Shown here piece after piece: positions 17,642 through 26,055 of a DNA stretch of 64,000 nt (its first letter is position 1; each line of letters starts with the position of its first letter). The stretch is from Roseateles toxinivorans. GTDB taxonomy: Bacteria; Pseudomonadota; Gammaproteobacteria; Burkholderiales; Burkholderiaceae_C. A program made the position numbers and the translations under genes. Below the pieces are notes generated by a model. It saw only the letters and a list, made by a program, of their open reading frames with translations. It did not search any database and was not told where the DNA came from. The stretch spans positions 1 through 64,000 of the forward strand of contig NZ_SNXS01000007.1 in NCBI RefSeq assembly GCF_004362525.1, in the 5' to 3' direction.

Positions 17642-18916
17642 ATGAGCAGAACAAAAGTGGCCGCCGGGCTGGTCATCCTGGCCGTCGCTGCCGGTGGCGT
17701 CTATTGGTGGAAGAACCCGGCCGCAAAGCCTGCCGAGGGGGCGGCGGCAGCCGGCCCGGCAGCGTCCGGCGCGTCCGGCGCGTCTGGTGCGGCCGGCCGC
17801 GGCGGCGTGCAGACCGTAGGCGTGGTGGCGGCCCTGCGCCAGGACGTGCCGGTGCGCGTCGAGGCCAGCGGCACCGTGGTGTCGCTGAACACGGTGGACA
17901 TCCGGCCCCAGGTGTCCAGCATCGTGCGCGAGGTGCTGGTCAAGGACGGTCAGATGCTGAATAAGGGCCAGCCGCTGTTCCGCTTCGACGACCGCGGCGA
18001 CCGCGCCAATCTGGACAAGGCCCGGGCGCAGATCGCCCGCGACCGCGCCACGCTGGCTGATCTGGACCGCCAGTACAAGCGCGCGCTGGATCTGCGCGCG
18101 CAGAGCTTCATCGCCCAGAGCGCGGTCGACACGGTGCAGTCGCAGCTGGAGGCCCAGCGCGCGCTGCTGCAGTCGGACGAGGCTGCGCTGCAGTCCACTC
18201 AGGTCAGCCTGGGCTACAACGAGATCCGCTCACCGCTGGACGGCCGCGCCGGCGCGGTCAATGTGTTCGTCGGCAGCCTGGTGCAACCCAGCGGCACGGT
18301 GCTGGTCAGCATTGCGCAGATCAATCCGATCGGCGTGACATTCACGCTGCCCGAGACGCAGCTGGGTGCGCTGCTCCAAGCAGTCAATCTGGGCAAAAGC
18401 GGCAAGGACAAGGCACCGCTGGAAGCGCAGATTGTGCTGACCGGCAGTGCCGGCCGCGGCACAGACACGCCGATCAAGGGCAAGGTCAGCTTCGTCGACA
18501 ACAGCGTCGATGCCAGCAGCGGCAGCATCCGGGTCAAGGCCGAGTTCGACAACAGTGCCGGCCAGCTGTGGCCGGGCCAGTATGTGCGGCTGCGGCTGAT
18601 ACTGCGCACCATCCCGGATGCGGTGGTGGTGCCGCAGGCCGCCATCATCCTGCGCGGCACCGAGCGCTCCATCTACGTCGTCGGCGAGGACAAGACGGCC
18701 AGGCTGGTGCCGGTGCAGATACGCTATCCCTTCGGCGAAATGGCCGTGGTCGAAGGCATTGCCGCCGGCGACAAGGTGGTGCTTGAGGGCAAGCAGAACC
18801 TGCGCCCGGGCGCGACAGTGCGTGATGTGCCGGCCACCTTGGACGCAGGCGGCGGCAGGCGCGGGACCAAGGGCGCGGACGCAGCCAGCACCCCCGCTTC
18901 AGGAGCCTCGAAGTGA
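17642..18916 (+). CDS. RND efflux periplasmic adaptor (membrane fusion protein)
   Basis: About 424 residues. An N-terminal signal anchor (VAAGLVILAVAAGGVYWW) precedes an Ala/Gly/Ser-rich linker, then the beta-barrel, lipoyl and coiled-coil domains: SGTVVSLNTVDIRPQVSSIV, the hairpin with DLDRQYKRALDLRAQSFIAQ, and NEIRSPLDGRAGAVNV. This is the AcrA/MdtA type that links an inner-membrane RND pump to an outer-membrane channel. The TTG at 17636 is an alternative start. No TolC-like gene is adjacent, so the pump probably borrows one. It ends overlapping the pump gene. Confidence 0.93.
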   Translation: MSRTKVAAGLVILAVAAGGVYWWKNPAAKPAEGAAAAGPAASGASGASGAAGRGGVQTVGVVAALRQDVPVRVEASGTVVSLNTVDIRPQVSSIVREVLVKDGQMLNKGQPLFRFDDRGDRANLDKARAQIARDRATLADLDRQYKRALDLRAQSFIAQSAVDTVQSQLEAQRALLQSDEAALQSTQVSLGYNEIRSPLDGRAGAVNVFVGSLVQPSGTVLVSIAQINPIGVTFTLPETQLGALLQAVNLGKSGKDKAPLEAQIVLTGSAGRGTDTPIKGKVSFVDNSVDASSGSIRVKAEFDNSAGQLWPGQYVRLRLILRTIPDAVVVPQAAIILRGTERSIYVVGEDKTARLVPVQIRYPFGEMAVVEGIAAGDKVVLEGKQNLRPGATVRDVPATLDAGGGRRGTKGADAASTPASGASK

Positions 18917-21900
18917 AAGCCGGCTCCAGCCTGACGGAGCTGTTCATCCGCCGGCCGGTGATGACCGTGCTGCTGAACATTGCGCTGGTGATCGCCGGCC
19001 TGGCGGCCTGGGGCAAGATCCCGGTCGCCGCCCTGCCCAGCTACAACACGCCGGTCATCAACGTCAGCGCCAGCCTGCCCGGCGCCAGCCCGGAAACCAT
19101 GGCCAGCTCGGTGGCCCTGCCGCTGGAGAAGCAGTTCTCGACCATCTCGGGCCTGGCCACCATCTCGTCCACCAGCACGTTGGGAAATACCTCGCTGACC
19201 CTGGAATTCGAGTCCTCGCGCGATATCGAGGCCGCCGCGGTGGACGTGCAGGCCGCGCTGTTCCGTGCCCAGCGCAGCCTGCCGGCCGAAATGACCTCGC
19301 CGCCGAACTACCGCAAGGTCAATCCGGCCGATGCCCCGGTGCTGCTGGTGGCTTTGACCTCGCCGTCGATCAATCTGTCGGAGCTGAACGACTTCGCCGA
19401 GAACCTGATCAGCCCCAGCCTGTCCACCATCGATGGTGTGGCCCAGGTCTCGATCTTCGGCCAGAAGCGTTTCGCGGTGCGCATCAAGGTACGCAACGAA
19501 GCGCTGCAGCAGCGCAACCTGACCCTTGACGAGCTGCAGAACGCGATCCGCAGTGCCAATGCCAACACGCCGCTGGGTGTGCTGGACGGCGCACGGCAGA
19601 CGCTGACCATCCAGGCCAACAAGCAGCTGCGCAATGCGCGCGAGTTCGGCGCACTGGTGATTGCCTCGCGCGATGGCGCGCCGCTGTACCTGCGCGATGT
19701 GGCCGATGTGCAGGACAGCTACGAGACCGTCAAGACCTCCAGCAGCTTCCAGGGTGAGCGCTCCATCGTGCTGGCCGTGCAGCGCCAGCCCAATGCCAAC
19801 ACGGTCAAGGTGGTGGACTCGGTCAAGGCCATGCTGCCGCGCTTCCAGAGCCAGCTGCCGGCCTCGGTGCAGATGAGCACCTTGAACGACCGCTCGCTGT
19901 CGGTGCGCGAGGCCCTGCACGACGTCTATCTGACCCTGGCGCTGACGGTGGGCCTGGTGGTGATGGTGATCTTCATCTTCCTGCGCCATATGGCGGCCAC
20001 CGTGATCCCGACGCTGTCGCTGCCGATCTCGCTGATCGGCGCGCTGACCCTGCTCTATGCGCTGGGCTACAGCCTGGACAATATCTCGCTGCTGGGCATC
20101 ACGCTGGCCGTGGGCCTGGTGGTGGACGACGCCATCGTGATGCTGGAAAACATCATGCGTCACGTCGAAGCCGGCATGGAGCCCTTCGCCGCCGCCGTGC
20201 GCGGTGCGCGCGAAATGGCCTTCACCATCGTCAGCATCTCGATCTCGCTGGTGGCGGTGCTGATACCGATCTTCTTCATGCCAGGCGTGATCGGCCTGCT
20301 GTTCCATGAGTTCGCGGTCGTCGTGTCGCTGGCCATCCTGGTCTCCGCCGCGGTGTCGCTGACCCTGGTGCCCATGCTGTGCAGCCGCTTTCTGCACAAG
20401 CACGAGGCCAGGGAAGAGTCGGCGCTGGGGCGCTGGTTCGAGCGCGGCTTCAATGCGGTGCTCGCTGCCTACACCCGCTCGCTGGACTATGCCCTGCTGC
20501 ACCGCCGCTGGGTGATGGGCGCTGCGCTAGCCAGCTTTGCCATCACCGCCTACCTGTTCACCGTCATTCCCAAGGGCTTCTTCCCCGAGGAGGACATCGG
20601 CCAGATCCGCGCCAGCACCGAGGCCGCCGAGGATATTTCGTTCACGCGCATGCTGGAGTTGCAGGATCGCGTGGCGGCGCTGGTGCAGGCCGACCCCGCG
20701 GTGGCCAGCGTGGCCTCGACAGTGGGCGGCGGCGGTGGCGGCGGCAACCTGAATGCCGGCCGCATGTTCATCAACCTGAAGCCTCGCAACGAGCGCCCGC
20801 CGATGAAGGAGGTGCTGGAGGGCCTGCGCAAGAAACTGCGTGGCCAAGCCGGCATGCAGGTGTTCCTCAGCCCCGTGCAGAACCTTCAGCTCGGCGGACG
20901 CCAAAGCAAGAGCCGCTACCAGTTCACGCTGCAAAGCGTCAGCACCGGTGAACTCAACGACTGGGCCAATCGGCTGCAGGAGAAGATGCGCGGCGAACCC
21001 ATCTACCGCGACATCACCAGCGACTCGCAGATGCGGGGCCTGCAGGCCAGCCTCAACATCGACCGCGAGCGGGCCAATCTGCTGGGCGTGCAGATCGGCG
21101 ACATCCGCAGCGCGCTGTACAGTGCCTTCGGCGAGCGCCAGGTCTCCACCATCTACGGCGAGAGCAACTCCTACCAGGTGATCATGCAGGCCAGCGAGGC
21201 CGACAGCGCCAGCGAGGACGCCTTCGGCAAGATCTCGCTGCGCGGCAAGAACGGCGCCCTGGTGCCGCTGACCGCTTTTGCCAGCGTGCAGCGCACGCTG
21301 GGGCCGACGGCCGTCAACCACCAGGGCCAGCTGCAGGCGGTGACGTTGAGCTTCAATCTCGCCCCCGGCATACCTTTGGGCAACGCCACGGCCAAACTCG
21401 ACCAGCTGGTCAAGGACATCAAGCTGCCGGCCAGCATCATCACCAGCTATGGCGGCGATGCTGCGGTGTTCAAGGACTCGCAGGGCGGCCAGGCCCTGCT
21501 GCTGGTGCTGGCGGTGCTGGTGATCTATGTGCTGCTGGGCGTGCTCTACGAGAGCTACATCCACCCGCTGACCATCCTCGCCGGCCTGCCCTCGGCGGCA
21601 ATGGGCGCGCTGATCACCCTGCAGCTCTTTGGGCAAGACCTGACCCTGATTGCCACGATTGGCATACTGATGCTGATAGGCATCGTCAAGAAGAACGCGA
21701 TCATGATGATCGACTTCGCGCTGGATGCGCAGCGCAACCAGGGCATGACGCCCCACCAGGCGATACGCGAAGCCTGCGTGCTGCGCTTTCGGCCCATCAT
21801 GATGACCACCCTGGCCGCGCTGATGGGCGCCCTGCCGATCGCCCTGGGCCTGGGCGCCGGCGCCGAGCTGCGCCAGCCGCTGGGCCTGGCCGTCGTCGGC

Positions 21901-22029
21901 GGCTTGATCGTCTCGCAGATGGTGACGCTGTACATCACCCCGGTGATCTACCTGGCGCTGGACCGCTACAGCGGCCGCGGGCCGATCACGACCGAGGTGG
22001 CGGAGAGTCTGGGCAAGAGTGCGGCTTGA
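18913..22029 (+). CDS. RND multidrug efflux pump, HAE1 family
   Basis: A 1038-residue inner-membrane proton antiporter with twelve transmembrane helices and two large periplasmic loops. The proton-relay Asp pair is in LAVGLVVDDAIVMLENI, with RPVMTVLLNIALVIAGLAAW at helix 1 and KKNAIMMIDFALDAQR late in the protein. The sequence is nearest the MdtB/MdtC-like branch. The GTG start overlaps the adaptor stop (GTGA), so the two are coupled. A glycine run sits near residue 605 in the second half. Substrates cannot be told from sequence. Confidence 0.94.
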   Translation: MKAGSSLTELFIRRPVMTVLLNIALVIAGLAAWGKIPVAALPSYNTPVINVSASLPGASPETMASSVALPLEKQFSTISGLATISSTSTLGNTSLTLEFESSRDIEAAAVDVQAALFRAQRSLPAEMTSPPNYRKVNPADAPVLLVALTSPSINLSELNDFAENLISPSLSTIDGVAQVSIFGQKRFAVRIKVRNEALQQRNLTLDELQNAIRSANANTPLGVLDGARQTLTIQANKQLRNAREFGALVIASRDGAPLYLRDVADVQDSYETVKTSSSFQGERSIVLAVQRQPNANTVKVVDSVKAMLPRFQSQLPASVQMSTLNDRSLSVREALHDVYLTLALTVGLVVMVIFIFLRHMAATVIPTLSLPISLIGALTLLYALGYSLDNISLLGITLAVGLVVDDAIVMLENIMRHVEAGMEPFAAAVRGAREMAFTIVSISISLVAVLIPIFFMPGVIGLLFHEFAVVVSLAILVSAAVSLTLVPMLCSRFLHKHEAREESALGRWFERGFNAVLAAYTRSLDYALLHRRWVMGAALASFAITAYLFTVIPKGFFPEEDIGQIRASTEAAEDISFTRMLELQDRVAALVQADPAVASVASTVGGGGGGGNLNAGRMFINLKPRNERPPMKEVLEGLRKKLRGQAGMQVFLSPVQNLQLGGRQSKSRYQFTLQSVSTGELNDWANRLQEKMRGEPIYRDITSDSQMRGLQASLNIDRERANLLGVQIGDIRSALYSAFGERQVSTIYGESNSYQVIMQASEADSASEDAFGKISLRGKNGALVPLTAFASVQRTLGPTAVNHQGQLQAVTLSFNLAPGIPLGNATAKLDQLVKDIKLPASIITSYGGDAAVFKDSQGGQALLLVLAVLVIYVLLGVLYESYIHPLTILAGLPSAAMGALITLQLFGQDLTLIATIGILMLIGIVKKNAIMMIDFALDAQRNQGMTPHQAIREACVLRFRPIMMTTLAALMGALPIALGLGAGAELRQPLGLAVVGGLIVSQMVTLYITPVIYLALDRYSGRGPITTEVAESLGKSAA

Positions 22030-22032
22030 GCC

Positions 22033-22716
22033 TCAGCGCGCCAGCTCGGCCCGCATTGCGTCGATGACCGCCTTGTAGTCCGGCTTGCCGAAGATCGCCG
22101 AGCCGGCGACGAAGGTGTCGGCGCCCGCATCGGCAATCTGGCGGATGTTGTCGACCTTGACGCCGCCGTCAATCTCCAGGCGGATATCGCGGCCGCTCTT
22201 GTCGATGATGCGGCGGGCCTGCTCCAGCTTCTTCAGCGCCGAGGGGATGAAGCTCTGGCCGCCGAAGCCGGGGTTGACGCTCATGATCAGCACCAGATCG
22301 ACCTTGTCTATCACCCACTCCAGCACATCCAGCGACTCGGCGGGGTTGAACACCAGACCCGCCTGCTTGCCCTCGGCCTTGATCAGCTGCAAGGTGCGGT
22401 CCACATGGGCCGAGGCGTCGGGGTGGAAGCTCACCAGGTCGGCGCCAGCCTTGCAGAAAGCGACGGCCAGCGCATCGACCGGCTGCACCATCAGGTGCAC
22501 ATCGATGGGCACGGCCACGCCGGCGGCGGTGACCGAATGCTTGCGGAGCGCTTCGCAGATCATCGGGCCGAAGGTCAGGTTGGGCACGTAATGGTTGTCC
22601 ATCACGTCGAAATGGATCCAGTCGGCGCCGGCCGCGATGACGTTGCGCACCTCATCGCCGAGGCGGGCGAAGTCGGCAGACAGGAGGCTGGGGGCAATGC
22701 GGAAGGTGGTGCTCAT
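22033..22716 (-). CDS. rpe: ribulose-phosphate 3-epimerase
   Basis: A 227-residue TIM-barrel enzyme interconverting ribulose-5- and xylulose-5-phosphate. The metal and catalytic segments are intact: [52 protein letters not shown] and [10 protein letters not shown]. The ATG before [11 protein letters not shown] is used; the longer frame into the TetR gene is not plausible. It converges with the pump gene with only 3 bp between stops. Confidence 0.96.
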   Translation of the reverse strand: MSTTFRIAPSLLSADFARLGDEVRNVIAAGADWIHFDVMDNHYVPNLTFGPMICEALRKHSVTAAGVAVPIDVHLMVQPVDALAVAFCKAGADLVSFHPDASAHVDRTLQLIKAEGKQAGLVFNPAESLDVLEWVIDKVDLVLIMSVNPGFGGQSFIPSALKKLEQARRIIDKSGRDIRLEIDGGVKVDNIRQIADAGADTFVAGSAIFGKPDYKAVIDAMRAELAR

Positions 22717-22763
22717 GGTGGCTGCTGCGGCGATGGATGCCCCGATTCTAGGAGGCAAGCCGT

Positions 22764-23372
22764 TCAGCCGGCGGCCAGGCCGTCGAAGCAAGTGCTCAGC
22801 AGCATCTCGATGATCTGCTCGTGCCCGTACTGGCCGCTCATCTTCAGCAGGCCCAGCACCGGGTCGCAGGCACGGGCGTAGAGGGTGTAGAGCACGACCT
22901 CGGGCGGCAGGCTGGTGCGCAGGGTGCCGGCGGCCTGCGCGGCGGCGATCCACTCACCCAGATGGTCGCTGAGCGTCAGCAGGCGGTCCATATAGACCTT
23001 GTGACCCACCAGGGCGGCACGCAGGCTGGAGTTCTGTGCCGGCAGTGACGGCATTTCGCCGGCCAGTTGCACCTGCATCGTCCAGCGGGCCACGGCCTTC
23101 AGCCCCTCCAGCGGCTTCAGGCCCGGCTTCGCTTGCAGCTCGGCCACGAAGGCCAGTGCGCGCTCGAGCACCCGCACCATCGCCGCCGCGGCCAATTCTT
23201 CCTTGGAGGTGAAATGCTTGTAGAGGCTGGCCTTGGCAATGCCCACGTCGGCCACCACCTCGTCGACCGTCATCAGGTCGAAGCCCTTTTCGGCCAGCAG
23301 GCGATTGACCGCATCAACGATCGCGTCCTCGCGAGCCTGCAGCACCTGCGCACGGAATGAAACTCTTGCCAT
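22764..23372 (-). CDS. TetR-family transcriptional regulator
   Basis: A 202-residue regulator. The N-terminal helix-turn-helix is at residues 13-60 ([39 protein letters not shown]); the C-terminal ligand domain is not assignable. It is divergent from the fasciclin gene across a 163-bp gap with inverted repeats, so it probably represses its own gene, the fasciclin gene or the nearby RND pump. The ligand is unknown. Confidence 0.88.
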   Translation of the reverse strand: MARVSFRAQVLQAREDAIVDAVNRLLAEKGFDLMTVDEVVADVGIAKASLYKHFTSKEELAAAAMVRVLERALAFVAELQAKPGLKPLEGLKAVARWTMQVQLAGEMPSLPAQNSSLRAALVGHKVYMDRLLTLSDHLGEWIAAAQAAGTLRTSLPPEVVLYTLYARACDPVLGLLKMSGQYGHEQIIEMLLSTCFDGLAAG

Positions 23373-23432
23373 GCCGGCATTCTAGGCGGCCCCAGGCCAG
23401 AAACAGACTGGCAAGTCCAGTTGTTACCAACA

Positions 23433-23479
23433 AGTTCACATAAAGACCATACGGTTGACTTTGTGAACTCAATAGTTCA
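23433..23479. promoter_or_regulatory. inverted repeats between tetR and the fasciclin gene
   Basis: AGTTCAC (23433-23439) is repeated inverted as GTGAACT (23463-23469), and TGAACT/AGTTCA (23464-23469, 23474-23479) forms a second dyad with a 4-bp spacer. A TTGACT box (23455-23460) lies between them. These are candidate operators for the adjacent TetR protein. Confidence 0.45.
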
Positions 23480-23535
23480 AATTCCGCCCCAACGACGGTG
23501 GTTCCCCTGCCGTCTCCTATGTCTGGGGCAAGATC

Positions 23536-24444
23536 ATGCTGAACTGGCTCACGCCGCAACCCACCGAATCCTCGCGCGCCGCCCCGGCCATGCCGTCCAT
23601 GGGTGCGAACGATGGCACGGAGCCGTCACTGGCCTGGTTGCCCAACGCCCTGCAGAACGCCGGCATGGGCAGTCTGCTCAGCCACGGCGCCGGGCTGACC
23701 CTGCTGGCGCCCAGCGAAGCGGCGCTGCACGGCTGGCTGGCGAGCCAGGGCCGCAGCCACGCCGACTGGCTGACCGATGCCGAGTCCCTTCGCCGTCTGC
23801 TCCTCGATCACCTGCTGCCCAGCGCGGTCGGTGCAGCACAGCTGCTGCAGGCCCAGGCCCTGTCCAGCCTGGGCCGGGTGCCGCTGAGGATCGAGGCGAC
23901 GATGCAGGGGCCGATGCTGGTGGATGCCCAGCAGCGACGCGCTCGCGTGCTGCGCGGCGACCTGCGGCTCGGCGCGCTGCGCGTGCACCTGATCGACGAA
24001 GTGCTGCTGGCTCCTCAGCAAAGCCTGCTGGAGCTGCTGGCACAGCGCAGCGATTTTTGCGATCTGGCCGAGGCCCTGGACCGCAGCGGGCTGACCTGCG
24101 TGTTGCGCAGCCAGGGGCCGTTCACCCTGTTCGCTCCGAGCAACGATGCCTTTGCCGGCCTGGCGGTGCGGCTGGGTTTGCGGCGCCGCAGCCTGCTTGC
24201 CGACACCGGGCTGCTGCTCGATGTGCTGCGCTACCACCTGGTCAGCGGTCGAGTGGCCTTTGCCGATCTGCCCTGGGGCGGCGCACTGCCCACGGCGCAA
24301 GGCACGTCGCTACGCCTGAGCCCGCTGGGCCTGATCGGCCGCGGCGACGCCGATGCTCAACCCCTGTTGCCGGGCCGGGAGCTGCATGCCAGCAATGGCG
24401 TGCTGCATCCGCTGACACAGGCGCTGTTGCCGCCCCAGCGCTGA
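23536..24444 (+). CDS. double fasciclin (FAS1) domain protein
   Basis: A 302-residue protein with two FAS1 domains, about residues 30-155 and 165-300. The first has [16 protein letters not shown] and the second [16 protein letters not shown], with the closing [18 protein letters not shown] typical of the family. FAS1 domains mediate adhesion in secreted proteins, but no signal peptide is visible ([20 protein letters not shown]), so this one may be cytoplasmic or use another route. It is 53 bp upstream of a second, secreted FAS1 gene. The larger frame that fuses the two genes in another phase is an artefact. Confidence 0.78.
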   Translation: MLNWLTPQPTESSRAAPAMPSMGANDGTEPSLAWLPNALQNAGMGSLLSHGAGLTLLAPSEAALHGWLASQGRSHADWLTDAESLRRLLLDHLLPSAVGAAQLLQAQALSSLGRVPLRIEATMQGPMLVDAQQRRARVLRGDLRLGALRVHLIDEVLLAPQQSLLELLAQRSDFCDLAEALDRSGLTCVLRSQGPFTLFAPSNDAFAGLAVRLGLRRRSLLADTGLLLDVLRYHLVSGRVAFADLPWGGALPTAQGTSLRLSPLGLIGRGDADAQPLLPGRELHASNGVLHPLTQALLPPQR

Positions 24445-24497
24445 GGCCCCCGGCCAATACATCTCCACTTTCCTCCACCCTGAACGAAGGCAATACC

Positions 24498-24953
24498 ATG
24501 AAGAAGCAGTTGTTTGTAGTCGGTGCACTGACCCTTGCCGCCCTGTCCGCTCAAGCCAAGGACATCGTCGACACGGCGGTCGCCGCGGGCAATTTCAAGA
24601 CCCTGGCCACCGCCCTGCAGGCCGCAGGCCTGATTGACACACTCAAGGGCAAGGGCCCGTTCACCGTATTCGCGCCCACCGACGCGGCGTTCGCCAAGGT
24701 GCCCAAGGCCGATCTCGACGCGCTGCTGGCCGACAAGGCCAAGCTGACAGCCGTGCTGACCTATCACGTCGTGCCGGGCAAGGTGATGGCCAAGGACGTC
24801 AAGGCCGGCAAGGTCAAGACGGTGCAGGGCAGCGAGCTGACGGTCAGCACCAGCGGCGGCGTGATGGTCGACCAGGCCAAGGTCACGGCCACCGACATCG
24901 CGGCCGACAATGGCGTGATTCACGTCATCGACAGCGTGATCATGCCCAAGTAG
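24498..24953 (+). CDS. secreted single-domain fasciclin (FAS1) protein
   Basis: A 151-residue protein: signal peptide [20 protein letters not shown], then one FAS1 domain with [29 protein letters not shown] and [18 protein letters not shown]. Small bacterial FAS1 proteins of this type are exported and implicated in surface adhesion. GAAGG lies 7 nt before the ATG. It probably shares a transcript with the double-FAS1 gene. Confidence 0.92.
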   Translation: MKKQLFVVGALTLAALSAQAKDIVDTAVAAGNFKTLATALQAAGLIDTLKGKGPFTVFAPTDAAFAKVPKADLDALLADKAKLTAVLTYHVVPGKVMAKDVKAGKVKTVQGSELTVSTSGGVMVDQAKVTATDIAADNGVIHVIDSVIMPK

Positions 24954-24973
24954 GCCTCGTCCGGCCTGGCCCC

Positions 24974-25603
24974 TCAGGCCGCAGGTGAGCGAAAGGCGCG
25001 CCGCGCCGCGCTCACCTGCTCGCGGGTCACGCAAGCGAGCGAGTGGTCATTGACCAGACCCATCGCCTGCATCAAGGCATACATGGTGGTCGGGCCGACG
25101 AACTTCCAGCCGCGCTTCTTCAGGTCCTTGGACATGGCCACCGACTCGGGAGAGGTGGCGCGCACCACGGGCTCGTCGTAACTGCCCGGCGCCGGTTCAT
25201 AGCGCCACAGATAGGCGGCCAGCGAGCCGGTCTCGGCCACCAGTTCGATCGCCCGCCTGGCATTGTTGATGCTGGCCTCGATCTTGCCGCGATGGCGCAC
25301 GATGCCGGCGTCCTGCAGCAGCCGCGTCACGTCGCCGTCATCGAACCCGGCAACGCTGGCATGCTCGAAATTGGCAAAGGCGGCACGGAAAGCCTCGCGC
25401 TTGGCCAGGATCGTGCGCCAGCTCAGGCCGGACTGGAAGCCCTCCAGGCACAGCTTCTCGAACAGGCGGCGCTCATCGGCAACCGGAAAGCCCCACTCCG
25501 TGTCGTGGTAATGCAGATAGGGCGGATAGTCGGCCGCGGCGGCACACCAGCGGCAACGCGGGCGCCCGTCGGCGGGCATATAGGGAAGGGCTGTGTCACT
25601 CAT
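24974..25603 (-). CDS. tag: DNA-3-methyladenine glycosylase I
   Basis: A 209-residue base-excision enzyme that removes 3-methyladenine. The zinc-binding residues are visible: Cys in RCRWC, His in HYHDTEWGFPV and the His/Cys pair in NDHSLACVTRE. GFQSGLSWRTILAKREAFRAAFANF is also diagnostic. The ATG before SDTALPYMP is used. It is convergent with the fasciclin gene and divergent from apaG, 61 bp away. Confidence 0.95.
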   Translation of the reverse strand: MSDTALPYMPADGRPRCRWCAAAADYPPYLHYHDTEWGFPVADERRLFEKLCLEGFQSGLSWRTILAKREAFRAAFANFEHASVAGFDDGDVTRLLQDAGIVRHRGKIEASINNARRAIELVAETGSLAAYLWRYEPAPGSYDEPVVRATSPESVAMSKDLKKRGWKFVGPTTMYALMQAMGLVNDHSLACVTREQVSAARRAFRSPAA

Positions 25604-25664
25604 GGTTGCGAAGGGTAATTCAATCTGCAGCCAGCCGCCCCGACACGTGCCTAGAATGCCCCTC

Positions 25665-26039
25665 ATGGCCAACCCTCAGTTCACCTGCACCGTCACGGTG
25701 CAGCCTCTGCCCGAGCAGACCGACGCCGGCAAGGGGCTGCATGCCTTTGCCTACACCATCAACATCAAGAACAGCGGCGACATCACTGCCCAGCTGATCG
25801 CCCGGCGCTGGACCATCACCGACGCCCGCGGCCATGTGGACGAGGTGCGCGGCCTGGCCGTGGTGGGGCACCAGCCGGTGCTGCAACCCGGGCAGGAGTT
25901 CGAATACACCAGCTGGGCACAGCTGCGCACGCCCCAGGGCACGATGCAGGGCTCGTTTCTGTGCGTGACCGAGCTCGGCGAGGTCTTCGATACCCCGGTG
26001 CATGAGTTCCTGCTGGCCGACACCAGCGTGCTGCACTGA
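25665..26039 (+). CDS. apaG: ApaG domain protein
   Basis: A 124-residue single-domain protein with the fibronectin-III-like ApaG fold: FAYTINIKNSGDITAQLIAR, HVDEVRGLAVVGHQPVLQPG, EYTSWAQLRTPQGTMQGSF. The family is widespread and linked to diadenosine tetraphosphate metabolism and magnesium/cobalt phenotypes, without a proven reaction. The ATG before ANPQFTCTV is used. Confidence 0.95.
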   Translation: MANPQFTCTVTVQPLPEQTDAGKGLHAFAYTINIKNSGDITAQLIARRWTITDARGHVDEVRGLAVVGHQPVLQPGQEFEYTSWAQLRTPQGTMQGSFLCVTELGEVFDTPVHEFLLADTSVLH

Positions 26040-26055
26040 CACCCATCTCAAATAG

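Noticed and set aside
23421..24953. 510-codon frame that would join the fasciclin region into one protein
   Set aside because: Only its last 151 codons, starting with MKKQLFVVG, encode a FAS1 domain with a signal peptide. The first part is in a different phase from the double-FAS1 gene and has arginine-rich, domainless sequence.
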